Positions 45,467 to 54,100 of a stretch of DNA of 64,000 nt are shown here, one piece after another (positions within the stretch are counted from its first letter, which is position 1; the number at the start of each line of letters is the position of its first letter). Origin of the DNA: Saprospiraceae bacterium (GTDB lineage: Bacteria > Bacteroidota > Bacteroidia > Chitinophagales > Saprospiraceae); contig JAHBTU010000001.1 in the NCBI GenBank assembly GCA_019638455.1, forward strand, positions 1,255,501-1,319,500. Reading direction: 5' to 3'. A program made the position numbers and the translations under genes. Under the pieces are notes generated by a model. It saw nothing but the letters and a program-made list of their open reading frames with translations, had not been told where the DNA came from and did not search any database.

Positions 45467-46984
45467 ATGCAAATCAAACTTTACCCCGCACTTTTGTTGT
45501 TGCTGGTCAATCTCTTGTCGAAAGATGTACTTGCGCAACATCCAATTTCCGAGACCGGCACGGGCTGTGGCTATACCGGGAAATCACCGTGGCTTGAATG
45601 GTATCAAGCAAACAGGGCGAACATCACCCAAGCCCGTGGCGACAATGACACAGCTTGGCTGTACGTCCCCATCACCATACATTTGGTAGGCACCAGTTTT
45701 GGAACAGGGCACTACAAAATGGACCAAGCCTTGCGGGCGGTGTGCGAGATGAATGCTCAGTTTGCCGAAGGCCGGATTCGTTTTTATTTGATGCCGGGCG
45801 ACCCTGTGCGCTATCACAACAACAGCTCGTGGAACGACCACCAATACTTTCCGGGCGGCGACGAAATGATAAATGCCAATAGGTTGCCCAATCGAATGAA
45901 TGTGTTTGTGGTGTCGAACCCTGCGGGCAACTGCGGCTATGCTTGGCAAGATGCGATTGTGATTGGGGTCAATTGTTCCGGCCCCGGCAACACGGTATGG
46001 GCGCATGAGGCCGGCCATCATTTGTCATTGCCGCACCCATTTGTGGGGTGGGAGGGTTTTTCTTGGAATTACACTCAACCCGCCCCTGCTGAAATATATG
46101 GCCACCCGGTGGAAAAAACGGACACCTCAAATTGCTACTTTTCCGCAGATGGCTTTTGCGACACGCGACCGGACTATCTGAACTATCGCTGGCCTTGCAA
46201 CAGCGAGCAACAAAGCATCGTCATCCAACGCGACCCCGACGGGGTGCAATTCCGCTCCGACGCGACGCTTATCATGGGCTATGCTTATGATGCTTGCGCT
46301 TCCCGGTTCACCCCCGAGCAGATAGAGGCCATGCGCTCCAACATCTACTTTGAACATTCGCAGTATTTGCAAATTTTTGACCCACTCCCCGAAATTGATG
46401 ACAACGCAACGGTGCAACTCATCAGCCCGATAGACTCTCAGACTGTGCATTTCAAGGAAATCACTTTCACATGGGATACGGTGCCGGGCGCCACAATGTA
46501 CAACCTTGAAATCGGGTTGGCGCCCAATTTCAACCCCAAAATGTATAATCAAGTCCACTACAACACTACCTCCGTGACGGTCACGGGTGGAATCCCCAAC
46601 AATCGGGACATTTTGTGGCGGGTGCGGGCATACAGCGAGTGGGATGTGTGCCAACCCAACACCAATGCCCAAATAGGTGTTTTCAAAACCAAGAACCTGA
46701 CATCCACCAATGACTTGGAGCATGTGGCCGTGGCTGAACTATCGCCCAACCCCGTTTCGGGCGGGCTGCCTGCGGTGCTGAGTGTATCCTCCGATGAGTA
46801 CATTGAGGCTGTGCTCGCGGTGCACGATGCGGCAGGTAGGCTGTGTCAGTCCCAAAACGTCCGGCTTTCTCCCGGCGACAACCGCATCAACATTGCAACG
46901 GAAAGGCTCAACACGGGGATTTTTATCGTCTCGCTCCGCAACGAACGAGGAGCGTTGGTAAAACGCCTTGCCATCGCTGAGTAA
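45467..46984 (+). CDS. Secreted zinc metalloprotease, paralogue of the upstream gene
   Basis: 505 residues from ATG 45467, which opens a signal peptide (KLYPALLLLLVNLLSKDVLAQ); the ATG at 45299 overlaps the previous gene. Zinc site HEAGHHLSLPH begins at residue 180. Layout is the same as the neighbour: GNCGYAW and NCSGPGN before the site, FCDTRPDYLNYRWPC after it, a Fn3-like domain (ITFTWDTVPGATMYNLEIG), and a type A sorting domain (AELSPNPVSGGLPAVLSV...LNTGIFIVSLRNERG). Tandem duplication with clear divergence. Confidence 0.9.
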   Translation: MQIKLYPALLLLLVNLLSKDVLAQHPISETGTGCGYTGKSPWLEWYQANRANITQARGDNDTAWLYVPITIHLVGTSFGTGHYKMDQALRAVCEMNAQFAEGRIRFYLMPGDPVRYHNNSSWNDHQYFPGGDEMINANRLPNRMNVFVVSNPAGNCGYAWQDAIVIGVNCSGPGNTVWAHEAGHHLSLPHPFVGWEGFSWNYTQPAPAEIYGHPVEKTDTSNCYFSADGFCDTRPDYLNYRWPCNSEQQSIVIQRDPDGVQFRSDATLIMGYAYDACASRFTPEQIEAMRSNIYFEHSQYLQIFDPLPEIDDNATVQLISPIDSQTVHFKEITFTWDTVPGATMYNLEIGLAPNFNPKMYNQVHYNTTSVTVTGGIPNNRDILWRVRAYSEWDVCQPNTNAQIGVFKTKNLTSTNDLEHVAVAELSPNPVSGGLPAVLSVSSDEYIEAVLAVHDAAGRLCQSQNVRLSPGDNRINIATERLNTGIFIVSLRNERGALVKRLAIAE

Positions 46985-47003
46985 CGCTGTGCCATACGTC
47001 TTG

Positions 47004-47106
47004 TACCCCTTGATTCGCTAGGATTTTTCAGTTCACCATGATTGATGCCCCTGATTTTGAGCAGATTGCGATTGCAGCTATGTCCAAAACTTGGCGGCAC
47101 GAGGTA
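47004..47106 (+). repeat. Dispersed repeat family 2, copy B
   Basis: From TACCCCTTGATTCGCTAGG to GGCGGCACGAGGTA, just after the second metzincin gene. Shares TGATTTTGAGCAGATTGCG and ATGTCCAAAACTTGGCGG with copies C and D. Ends can pair weakly (TACC.../...GGTA). Confidence 0.8.
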
Positions 47107-47132
47107 CAAAAAGAAAAAAGAACCCAACTTTG

Positions 47133-47172
47133 CGCCGCCTTGGAAGTCTTTTGATACCGAGGCGGCGTTTTC
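47133..47172 (+). terminator. GC-rich hairpin between two family 2 repeats
   Basis: CGCCGCCTTGG at 47133-47143 pairs with CCGAGGCGGCG at 47157-47167 (one G-T pair) and is followed by TTTTCT. Probable terminator for the metzincin genes. Confidence 0.6.
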
Positions 47173-47273
47173 TACCTTGATTCGCTAAGATTTGTCAGAT
47201 GGGCATGATTGCTCTCCCTGATTTTGAGTAGATAGCGATTATAGCCATGCCCAAAGCTTGGCGGCGCGAGGCA
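47173..47273 (+). repeat. Dispersed repeat family 2, copy C
   Basis: From TACCTTGATTCGCTAAGATT to GGCGGCGCGAGGCAT, in direct orientation to copy B 170 bases upstream, and ending 25 bases before the flippase ATG. B, the hairpin and C fill the 313-base gap between genes. Confidence 0.8.
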
Positions 47274-47297
47274 TCATTTATTTTTCCACTTTCCAAC

Positions 47298-48803
47298 ATG
47301 GGAGTCATCCGGCGGCAAAGCCTGAAACATTCTATCGTCAACTTCACGGGGTTGATTATTGGTGCGTTCAGCACTTTGTTCGTGTATCCTCATGCCTTGG
47401 AAGCGTATGGACTAGCGCAAGTGCTGCTCTCGGTCGGGATGATAGGGCTGCCGCTGCTTTCCTTGGGGGCCAACACGGTCGCCATTCGGTTTTTCCCTCG
47501 TTTTGAAAATAAGGCGTCGGGGCATCACGGTTTTTTGTCGCTCTTGTTGATGATGTGCGCGGCAGGGATATTTTTGTTTGCGGGAGCGGCAAGTTTTTTT
47601 TGGGAGCCGTTGTCCGAGAGTCTGGCAGCAAGGGCAAGAGGAGGCTCGGCGCTGCTGTCGCAATACCTGTGGCTCTCGGTGCCTTTGGCTGCGCTATATG
47701 TGACTGTGTCGGTAATGGGTCAGTATTCATTCAATTTCAAGCGCATCGTCGTCCCGTCCCTGCTTATTGATTTTTTCCCAAAGGTAGGCTTGCCGCTGCT
47801 GCTCATTGCTGTTTGGCAAGAATGGTTGTCGTTGGAGGCCGCGCTTTGGGGTTTGCTGCTGCTGTGGGTATTTATCACGGGCGGCATGGTGTTTTACTTG
47901 CGCAGGCTTGGCGAGTGGTATATTCAGCCCGATTGTTTTTTTTTGACGCCGGTCTTGCGCAAGGAATTGTGGCAATTTGTTGGCTTTGGTGCTTTGGGCG
48001 GCTTTGCCATGCAAATGGCTTCCAAGATTGACGTGTTCATGGTGGGTTCGGTGGGCACGTTGAATGCTGCGGGGATATATTCAATCGCCGCCTACATCGC
48101 AGCCGCCATTGATATTCCGACCAAAAGTTTGTTTTCGGCCAGCGTGTCGTCGGTGGCGAAATATGTGGCCGAAGGCAATCGCCCTGAGTTGGAGGGCCTT
48201 TACAAAAAGGTGTGTATCAATTTGTTGGTGGCGGGGTTGCTCCTTTTTGGGGCGGTCTGGATATCGGTTGACAGTCTTTTTCAAATTGTTCCGAACGGCG
48301 AGGAAGTGGCTGCGGGCAAGTATGTGTTGTGCCTCATCGGTTTGTCGCGCATTGTGGACATGAGTGCCGGGCTGAACAACTATGTTGTCTATTACTCGCG
48401 CTATTACCTGTGGTCGTTGCTTTCCTTGGGGATGTTGGCTGTTGCCAATGTGGCGCTCAATCTTTGGCTCATCCCCCGCATTGGCATGAACGGTGCCGCC
48501 ATTGCCACGCTGGTGTCCGTTGTTTGCTACAATGTCGTCAACATGGTGTTGGTTTGGATAAAATTCAGGCTTTTCCCCTACACGCGCCAAGCATTGCTGG
48601 CAGTAGGGGTGGCATTGGGTGCTTTCGGATTGGCGCAGTTCATTCCTCACACTGGTTTCGCACTGCTCGATATTGCGCTGCGTTCTGGCGCTTATGTGCT
48701 GCTCTTGGGAGCACTGGTGCTACGCCTTCGAGTATCGCCCGACCTGAACGAGGGGCTGCGCGTTTTGAAAAACAACATCGCGTCTCGTTTTGAAAATCAT
48801 TAG
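47298..48803 (+). CDS. Polysaccharide/oligosaccharide flippase of the MATE-Wzx superfamily
   Basis: 501 residues from ATG 47298; the ATG at 47247 lies within repeat copy C. Twelve to fourteen hydrophobic helices. The start VIRRQSLKHSIVNFTGLIIGAFSTLFVYPHALEAYGLAQVL and GGFAMQMASKIDVFMVGSVGTLNAAGIYSIAAYIAAAIDIP resemble lipopolysaccharide biosynthesis/Wzx-like exporters that flip lipid-linked sugars across the inner membrane. No glycosyltransferases are adjacent, so its glycan is unknown. Confidence 0.88.
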   Translation: MGVIRRQSLKHSIVNFTGLIIGAFSTLFVYPHALEAYGLAQVLLSVGMIGLPLLSLGANTVAIRFFPRFENKASGHHGFLSLLLMMCAAGIFLFAGAASFFWEPLSESLAARARGGSALLSQYLWLSVPLAALYVTVSVMGQYSFNFKRIVVPSLLIDFFPKVGLPLLLIAVWQEWLSLEAALWGLLLLWVFITGGMVFYLRRLGEWYIQPDCFFLTPVLRKELWQFVGFGALGGFAMQMASKIDVFMVGSVGTLNAAGIYSIAAYIAAAIDIPTKSLFSASVSSVAKYVAEGNRPELEGLYKKVCINLLVAGLLLFGAVWISVDSLFQIVPNGEEVAAGKYVLCLIGLSRIVDMSAGLNNYVVYYSRYYLWSLLSLGMLAVANVALNLWLIPRIGMNGAAIATLVSVVCYNVVNMVLVWIKFRLFPYTRQALLAVGVALGAFGLAQFIPHTGFALLDIALRSGAYVLLLGALVLRLRVSPDLNEGLRVLKNNIASRFENH

Positions 48804-48827
48804 TGCGGGAGCAAAAAACTTGCTGCC

Positions 48828-49319
48828 TCATTTTTGCGAAAAAACAAGCAACAAGGTGCTTTGCTCTGGGCCAACCACTCGGTCAACGCGCACAAAAACC
48901 CCGGGTTCCACTTCGTGGTCTTCCCCAAGCCTCATCTCTCTTCGATTCGCCTCTATGACATCTGCCCAAGCACGAAGTGGCGCCTGTTTTGGAGAAAACG
49001 AACTTAGGAACACCAATTGCCGAGTAGCTTCTTTGAGCCAAAGCGAGTCGGGATGCTGACTGTAATCGCCCTGCACCGCAAATCGGTATTCTTGACGGGT
49101 TTCAGTGCAAATGTCCTGATGTATTTCCAGCAATACGTTGGTATCGAGCAAAAGACTTTCAAGGGAATATCGTCCCTCCACCTCAAAATTATATTGAAGA
49201 ACATGAGGCAGGCCTGACTCGAAAATGGGTGAAGGTTTGTATTTGCAAGGCTTTTCCGTTTTGCAGGCGAGCAGGAAAAACACGACGAGCGAGAAAAGAC
49301 TGAATGGGCTTTTTTTCAT
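48828..49319 (-). CDS. Lipoprotein of unknown function
   Basis: 163 residues. Signal with lipobox in FSLVVFFLLACKTEKPC. The mature part is mixed alpha/beta (VLQYNFEVEGRYSLESLLLDTNVLLEIHQDICTETRQEYRFAVQGDY) with acidic and hydrophobic alternation and a C-terminal EPGVFVRVDRVVGPEQSTLLLVF. No family recognised. It converges on the flippase gene with 24 bases between stops. Its upstream region is made of repeats of families 2 and 1, so its promoter must lie within or beyond them. Confidence 0.8.
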   Translation of the reverse strand: MKKSPFSLFSLVVFFLLACKTEKPCKYKPSPIFESGLPHVLQYNFEVEGRYSLESLLLDTNVLLEIHQDICTETRQEYRFAVQGDYSQHPDSLWLKEATRQLVFLSSFSPKQAPLRAWADVIEANRREMRLGEDHEVEPGVFVRVDRVVGPEQSTLLLVFSQK

Positions 49320-49322
49320 TTT

Positions 49323-49402
49323 TATGCCTTAATACGATTGATGTCCGTGATTTTGAGTAGATTGCGATTATAGCCATGTCCAAAACTTTGTGGAACGAGG
49401 TA
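49323..49402 (+). repeat. Dispersed repeat family 2, copy D (internally shortened)
   Basis: Starts TATGCCTTAATACGATTGA and ends GTGGAACGAGGTA, keeping GTGATTTTGAGTAGATTGCG and ATAGCCATGTCCAAAACTT but lacking about 20 bases of the left half seen in B and C. Confidence 0.75.
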
Positions 49403-49582
49403 TATACCCAGATTAAAGAGGATTTGAATCTGCCCGTTGGCAAGGCAGGGATTTCCTTGATTGATTTGCATGATTTCCAAAGGATTGCGAGCACCGTTCG
49501 TTCAAAACCACCTTGCCAGACCCTGTACTCAGGGGCTTGCCCGGCCAAGTGAAGCGGACGGGGCTGATTTGCGTTGACTATA
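49403..49582 (-). repeat. Dispersed repeat family 1, copy D (long form)
   Basis: 180 bases on the minus strand, TATAGTCAACGC at 49582 to CTGGGTATA at 49403. It carries the 21-base hairpin module, like copy A. It has AGGGTCTGGC in place of AGGGTCTGAC, so one frame is open throughout. Confidence 0.9.
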
Positions 49583-49618
49583 ACATGGCAAAATAAACGG
49601 ATAGGCCGCAAAAGTAGA

Positions 49619-49626
49619 TAGTTTTG
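49619..49626 (+). promoter_or_regulatory. Bacteroidota -7 box for hutI
   Basis: TAGTTTTG fits TAnnTTTG, 42 bases before the ATG at 49668. No good -33 TTG. Confidence 0.45.
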
Positions 49627-49667
49627 CCCCGCGCCCAACCAGCTGGGAGCGATACAAAGTTTATTTT

Positions 49668-50921
49668 ATGATGTCTCTTCTTATCCGCAATATCAAGACC
49701 CTTGTGTTGGCAGAGCAAAACCCTCGCCGCTTGGTGAAAGGTGCCGACATGGCCGCGCTTCCCTTGCTGCACGATGCTTTTTTGCTTATCGAGAATGGGC
49801 GCATAGCCCGGTTTGGCCCCATGCCCGAATGCCCAGAAAGAGCCGGGCAGGTGCTGGACGCACGAGGGCGGTTGGTCTTCCCAAGTTGGTGCGATTCACA
49901 CACGCACATCGTCTATGCTGCCAGTCGGGAAGAAGAATTTGTGGATAGGATTCGCGGTCTTTCTTATGAGGAAATTGCCCAGCGCGGTGGCGGCATTCTC
50001 AATTCAGCACGGCGACTTCAAGCCGCCCCGGAGGACGACTTGTTTGAAAGCGCCTTGCGACGGCTTCACGAGGTGATTGGCTACGGCACGGGGGCCATCG
50101 AGATAAAAAGTGGATACGGGCTTACCGTGGAAAGCGAGCTCAAAATGCTCAGGGTGATACGCCGCCTTAAAGCGGTCAGCCCGATACCGATAAAAGCCAC
50201 GTTTTTGGGTGCGCACGCCGTTCCGCTTGAGTACAAAGAACGCAGACAAGCCTACATTGACCTGATTGTCAATGAAATGCTACCGCAAGTGGCGGCTGAG
50301 GGACTGGCTGACTACTGCGACGTTTTTTGCGACAAGGGGTTTTTCAGCCCTGCGGAAACGGACCAAATACTGCAGGCTGGTTGGCGCTATGGGCTAAAGC
50401 CGAAGATACACGCCAATGAATTGGGATACACAGGCGGAGTGGAAGCAGGAGTGGCCAACCGCGCTATTTCGGTTGACCACCTCGAGTACACGGGCGATGC
50501 CGAAATCGAGGCTTTAAAGCAAGGCGATACACTCCCAACGCTACTGCCTTCCTGTGCGTTTTTTCTCGGCATCCCCTACTCGCCCGCGCGAAAAATGATT
50601 GACGCGGGTTTGCCCGTTGTGTTGGCAAGCGACTACAATCCGGGGTCTTCCCCGTCTGGAAAAATGTCGTTCGTGGTGTCGTTGGCTTGCATCAAAATGA
50701 AGATGTTGCCGGAAGAAGCCATCCATGCCGCTACCCTCAATGGGGCAAGGGCCATGGAGCTGGAAACCGAGCTCGGCAGCATTGCTGTCGGGAAAATGGC
50801 AAATGTGTTCATTTCCGCCCCGATTTCGTCGTTAGCCGTCGTGCCATATTCTTTTGGCAGCAATCTTGTTGAGAGGGTGGTTCTTCAAGGCAAAGTATGG
50901 GAGCCGCCGGTTCGGCAATAA
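49668..50921 (+). CDS. hutI: Imidazolonepropionase
   Basis: 417 residues, full length. Amidohydrolase of histidine degradation that opens 4-imidazolone-5-propionate to formiminoglutamate in the cytosol. Metal and substrate sites: FPSWCDSHTHIVYAASREEEF, the RGGGILNSARRLQ loop, IEIKSGYGLT, FLGAHAVP, PKIHANELGYTGGVE, and VVLASDYNPGSSPSGKMSF. Two ATGs three bases apart can serve as start. No other hut genes are next to it. Confidence 0.97.
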   Translation: MMSLLIRNIKTLVLAEQNPRRLVKGADMAALPLLHDAFLLIENGRIARFGPMPECPERAGQVLDARGRLVFPSWCDSHTHIVYAASREEEFVDRIRGLSYEEIAQRGGGILNSARRLQAAPEDDLFESALRRLHEVIGYGTGAIEIKSGYGLTVESELKMLRVIRRLKAVSPIPIKATFLGAHAVPLEYKERRQAYIDLIVNEMLPQVAAEGLADYCDVFCDKGFFSPAETDQILQAGWRYGLKPKIHANELGYTGGVEAGVANRAISVDHLEYTGDAEIEALKQGDTLPTLLPSCAFFLGIPYSPARKMIDAGLPVVLASDYNPGSSPSGKMSFVVSLACIKMKMLPEEAIHAATLNGARAMELETELGSIAVGKMANVFISAPISSLAVVPYSFGSNLVERVVLQGKVWEPPVRQ

Positions 50922-50995
50922 AAAAAGTTAAGGTCGCGTTTTGGGGCGGCTACCGGACGGCGGCTTTTTTTAAACATTTATTTTGCATCAATATG

Positions 50996-51023
50996 TTGGA
51001 GAGACGGTTCTTCCCTACTTTTG
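50996..51023 (+). promoter_or_regulatory. Promoter of the SprB-repeat giant gene
   Basis: TTG at 50996-50998, a 17-base spacer and TACTTTTG at 51016-51023. It leaves an untranslated leader of about 170 bases before the ATG at 51199. Confidence 0.6.
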
Positions 51024-51198
51024 CGCCCACTGTCCCGGAACTGGTTGCGTAATAATCCCTTTCCTTTCCCCCAACAAGTGTTAAAACCGCCCGCCGCAGA
51101 CAGCATGAATCCCCCAATCTGCATCATGCACTTGTTTTTTCAAATCCCGTTTTCTCGAACATATCCATCAACCTTTGTTAAAATTTTTTACTCACGCA

Positions 51199-54100
51199 AT
51201 GCACAAGTTTCTAATCCTGCTCGTCGTGTGCTTCATTGGCACAGCTGCACTTGTTCACGCCCAGGTTCCTCAGGTAATCTCAGTTGCTCCTTTTCAATTC
51301 GACCCAACTGCCGTCTCGCTAACGCCCGATGCGCCATGCAATGCTGCGGGTACGTTCACGCTTGGCCCCTTCGTCGGGCAAAGCAACGACACTTCTCTTG
51401 ACACGATTTACCTGTGTGAAGGCGACCAAATCTCTATCGTTCATAATGGCGACTTCAATTTAGCCGGCGACCCCGTGCCTGCCACGCCGCCGGGTATCGC
51501 ATGGGCCTTTTACACCTGCAAACCAACTGTGGCTGGCGACAGCTACCAAACCTTGCTGGCCAATGAGCCTTGTTTCCTGATAGGCTCAACCGGCAATCCG
51601 GTTTTTGCGTTCGGGCAGCCCAACGGCAATATCACCTTTCTCAACAACGGCCTTTTGCAAAGCACCTTCAACGGTGGCCAACCTGTTTCTTTCTTCTTCG
51701 CACCCATCACCGTTGACAACTTCGACCCCAACCAAACGTACGAAAGCAGCATCGTGGGGGCACCGCCCGGCCCTTGTGTCAACGTCAACATCGCTGCTGC
51801 TTTTCAGGTGGTGTATTTGAACGCCATCAAGGAGAGCGGCGTGTCCAACAACTTTGGGAATGACTGCCTCGGCAAGTTCCGCATCAGCGGCGGCCTGCCA
51901 CAGTGGAGTTCCAGCGCCCGTTACACTATTGATATCTCATTGGCAAGCGACCCGGCCGTGAAGGCGTTGATTCACAACAGCAGCAGCCAGATAGGCAATA
52001 ATGCGGACGTGTTTTTTTCGGTGTCGCAGCCCGGCATTTATACCGTCACCATCGAAGATGGAAAAAGCTGCGGCCATACGTTCCAGATAAATATGTCAGG
52101 TTGCAATCCGAGCGACAACGCCACTATTGCCCAACCCGACACCATTTCCCCTCCCAACTCTCAAATCTGTATCCCGCTGACCGTTCAGAACTTTCAAGTG
52201 GTAGGTGCTTCTTTTTCCATCAATTGGGACCCGACCATACTTGAGTACAATGGGATTCAAAATCCGAGCGACTCTATCGGCTCGGTTTTCGACCTCAACA
52301 ACTTGAACATCCAATTGACCAATCAAGGGAAGCTGGGTTTTGTGATTTACAACCAATCTGATTTGGGCAAGGTCATCAATATACCCAACGGAAATACTTT
52401 GGTCGAGGTTTGCTTCAATGTCATTGGCCCATTGGGTTCTTGCTCGCCCCTTACCGTGACGAGCAGCCCGACGGGTGTGAACATAGAAAACGCGACTGGC
52501 AACACGGTAGCCTTGACTGCCATACCCGGTCAGGTTTGCGTGGATTTTTTGCCGTTGACTATTTCGGCAGAGGTCATAAACCCTACCTGCTTCGGCGATG
52601 CCTCCATTCGGGTGATGGCTACTGGCGGCACTGCCTCTTATGATGTGATTATCAGAAGTTTGGGGACTGGGCCGACCTATTCAGGCAACATCCTCACCGC
52701 TGGGGCATCGTTCACCCGAACGGGTGTTCAAAGTGGTTCTTGGGAAGTCTGCGTGACCGATGCCAACAACGTAGAGGTATGCGATACGCTCGTCGTGGAT
52801 GTTCCCATCATTGGTGCTTCTTTGGAAAACACCAAGCGGCCTACTTGTTTTAGCCTCACAGATGGTATCGTGACGGCCATTGTCTCTTTGAATGGTTCGG
52901 CAGTACCCAACCCAGGGCCTAATTTCACTTTCACATGGTCGCCGCCTAACCCTGCTGGCAATGTCCCGGTTTTCAACAACGCATCAGCAGGCGTGTATTC
53001 AGTGACCGTGACCGAGACCAATTCTGGCTGCACGGCTTTTGCCACTGGCACACTCGACCAACCGCAGAATCTTATCATTCCGAATGCCAATTTGCTCATC
53101 ACACCCACTACCTGTTCTGGCGTCAACGATGGAGCCATCACGCTCACCCCGCTTGGTGGCACGCCTTTTCCCGGCATGGAGTACCTATACAATTGGGAGT
53201 ATGTGTGCAATGTGAGCGACCCGCCGGCCCAATGGTCTTCTGGGCAAAGCAGCACGGTGCAAATAGATGGGCTAAACGACTGCACTTATTTCGTCACTAT
53301 CACCGATGCAAATGGTTGCACTGTCAACCGCGAGATAGATGTGACCACCGCCCGAAACGTGGATTTGCAAGTGACCAGCACCACACCTATATTTACTAAT
53401 TGTTTCGGCGACAACACGGGGTCTATTTGTGTGCGCGTGGTGGAAACCCCCGCATCCGCTACCCCCAATTACTCTTTCTTTTGGCAACCGATTGGATTTC
53501 AGCAAAACACGGTCAGTCCTACCGAATCTTGTTATGATGACCTGCCTGCTGGCATTTACAGGGTACTCGCCATTGATGCGATTGGATGCTTGGATACCAT
53601 TACGGTGGAGGTTTTTTCGCCGGAAGCTTTCTTTCTCGACACGACGGTGTACCAGATACCCACCTGTGCGTTCCAGAATAACGGTTCGCTCACGGTGCAA
53701 GGCTTTGGCGGCAATGGCTTCCCCAATGGCTACACTTATCTATGGAGTACCGGAGCAAGCGGCAGTTCTATTGCTAATCTCTCTCCCGGCGATTATTCTG
53801 TGACAGCAACCGACTTGAATGGTTGTGTGGACTCTTTGTTCTTCACCTTGGAATTGCCTCCTCCCCCTGTCATCACGCAGGTTGACTCTTTGCCCGTAAA
53901 ATGCGGCAGCGATGGCAGCATCACCGTGACTTCACCAACAGGGGTTACATACACTTGGCAAACCCTTGACGGACAACCTGTTGGGAACACCGCTACTATT
54001 TCAGGCTTGCCGGGCGACACCTATATCGTGACCATCATGGACAATCAAGGGTGCACGACTTCCGACACTTTCACTTTGGCTCCCGTCACGCCCATGTCGT

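Larger units (their letters stand above)
49320..49667. other. Divergent spacer filled by two repeat families
   Basis: 348 bases between the divergent lipoprotein and hutI genes. Repeat family 2 copy D (49323-49402) abuts family 1 copy D (49403-49582); the remaining 85 bases hold a -7 box for hutI. Confidence 0.8.
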
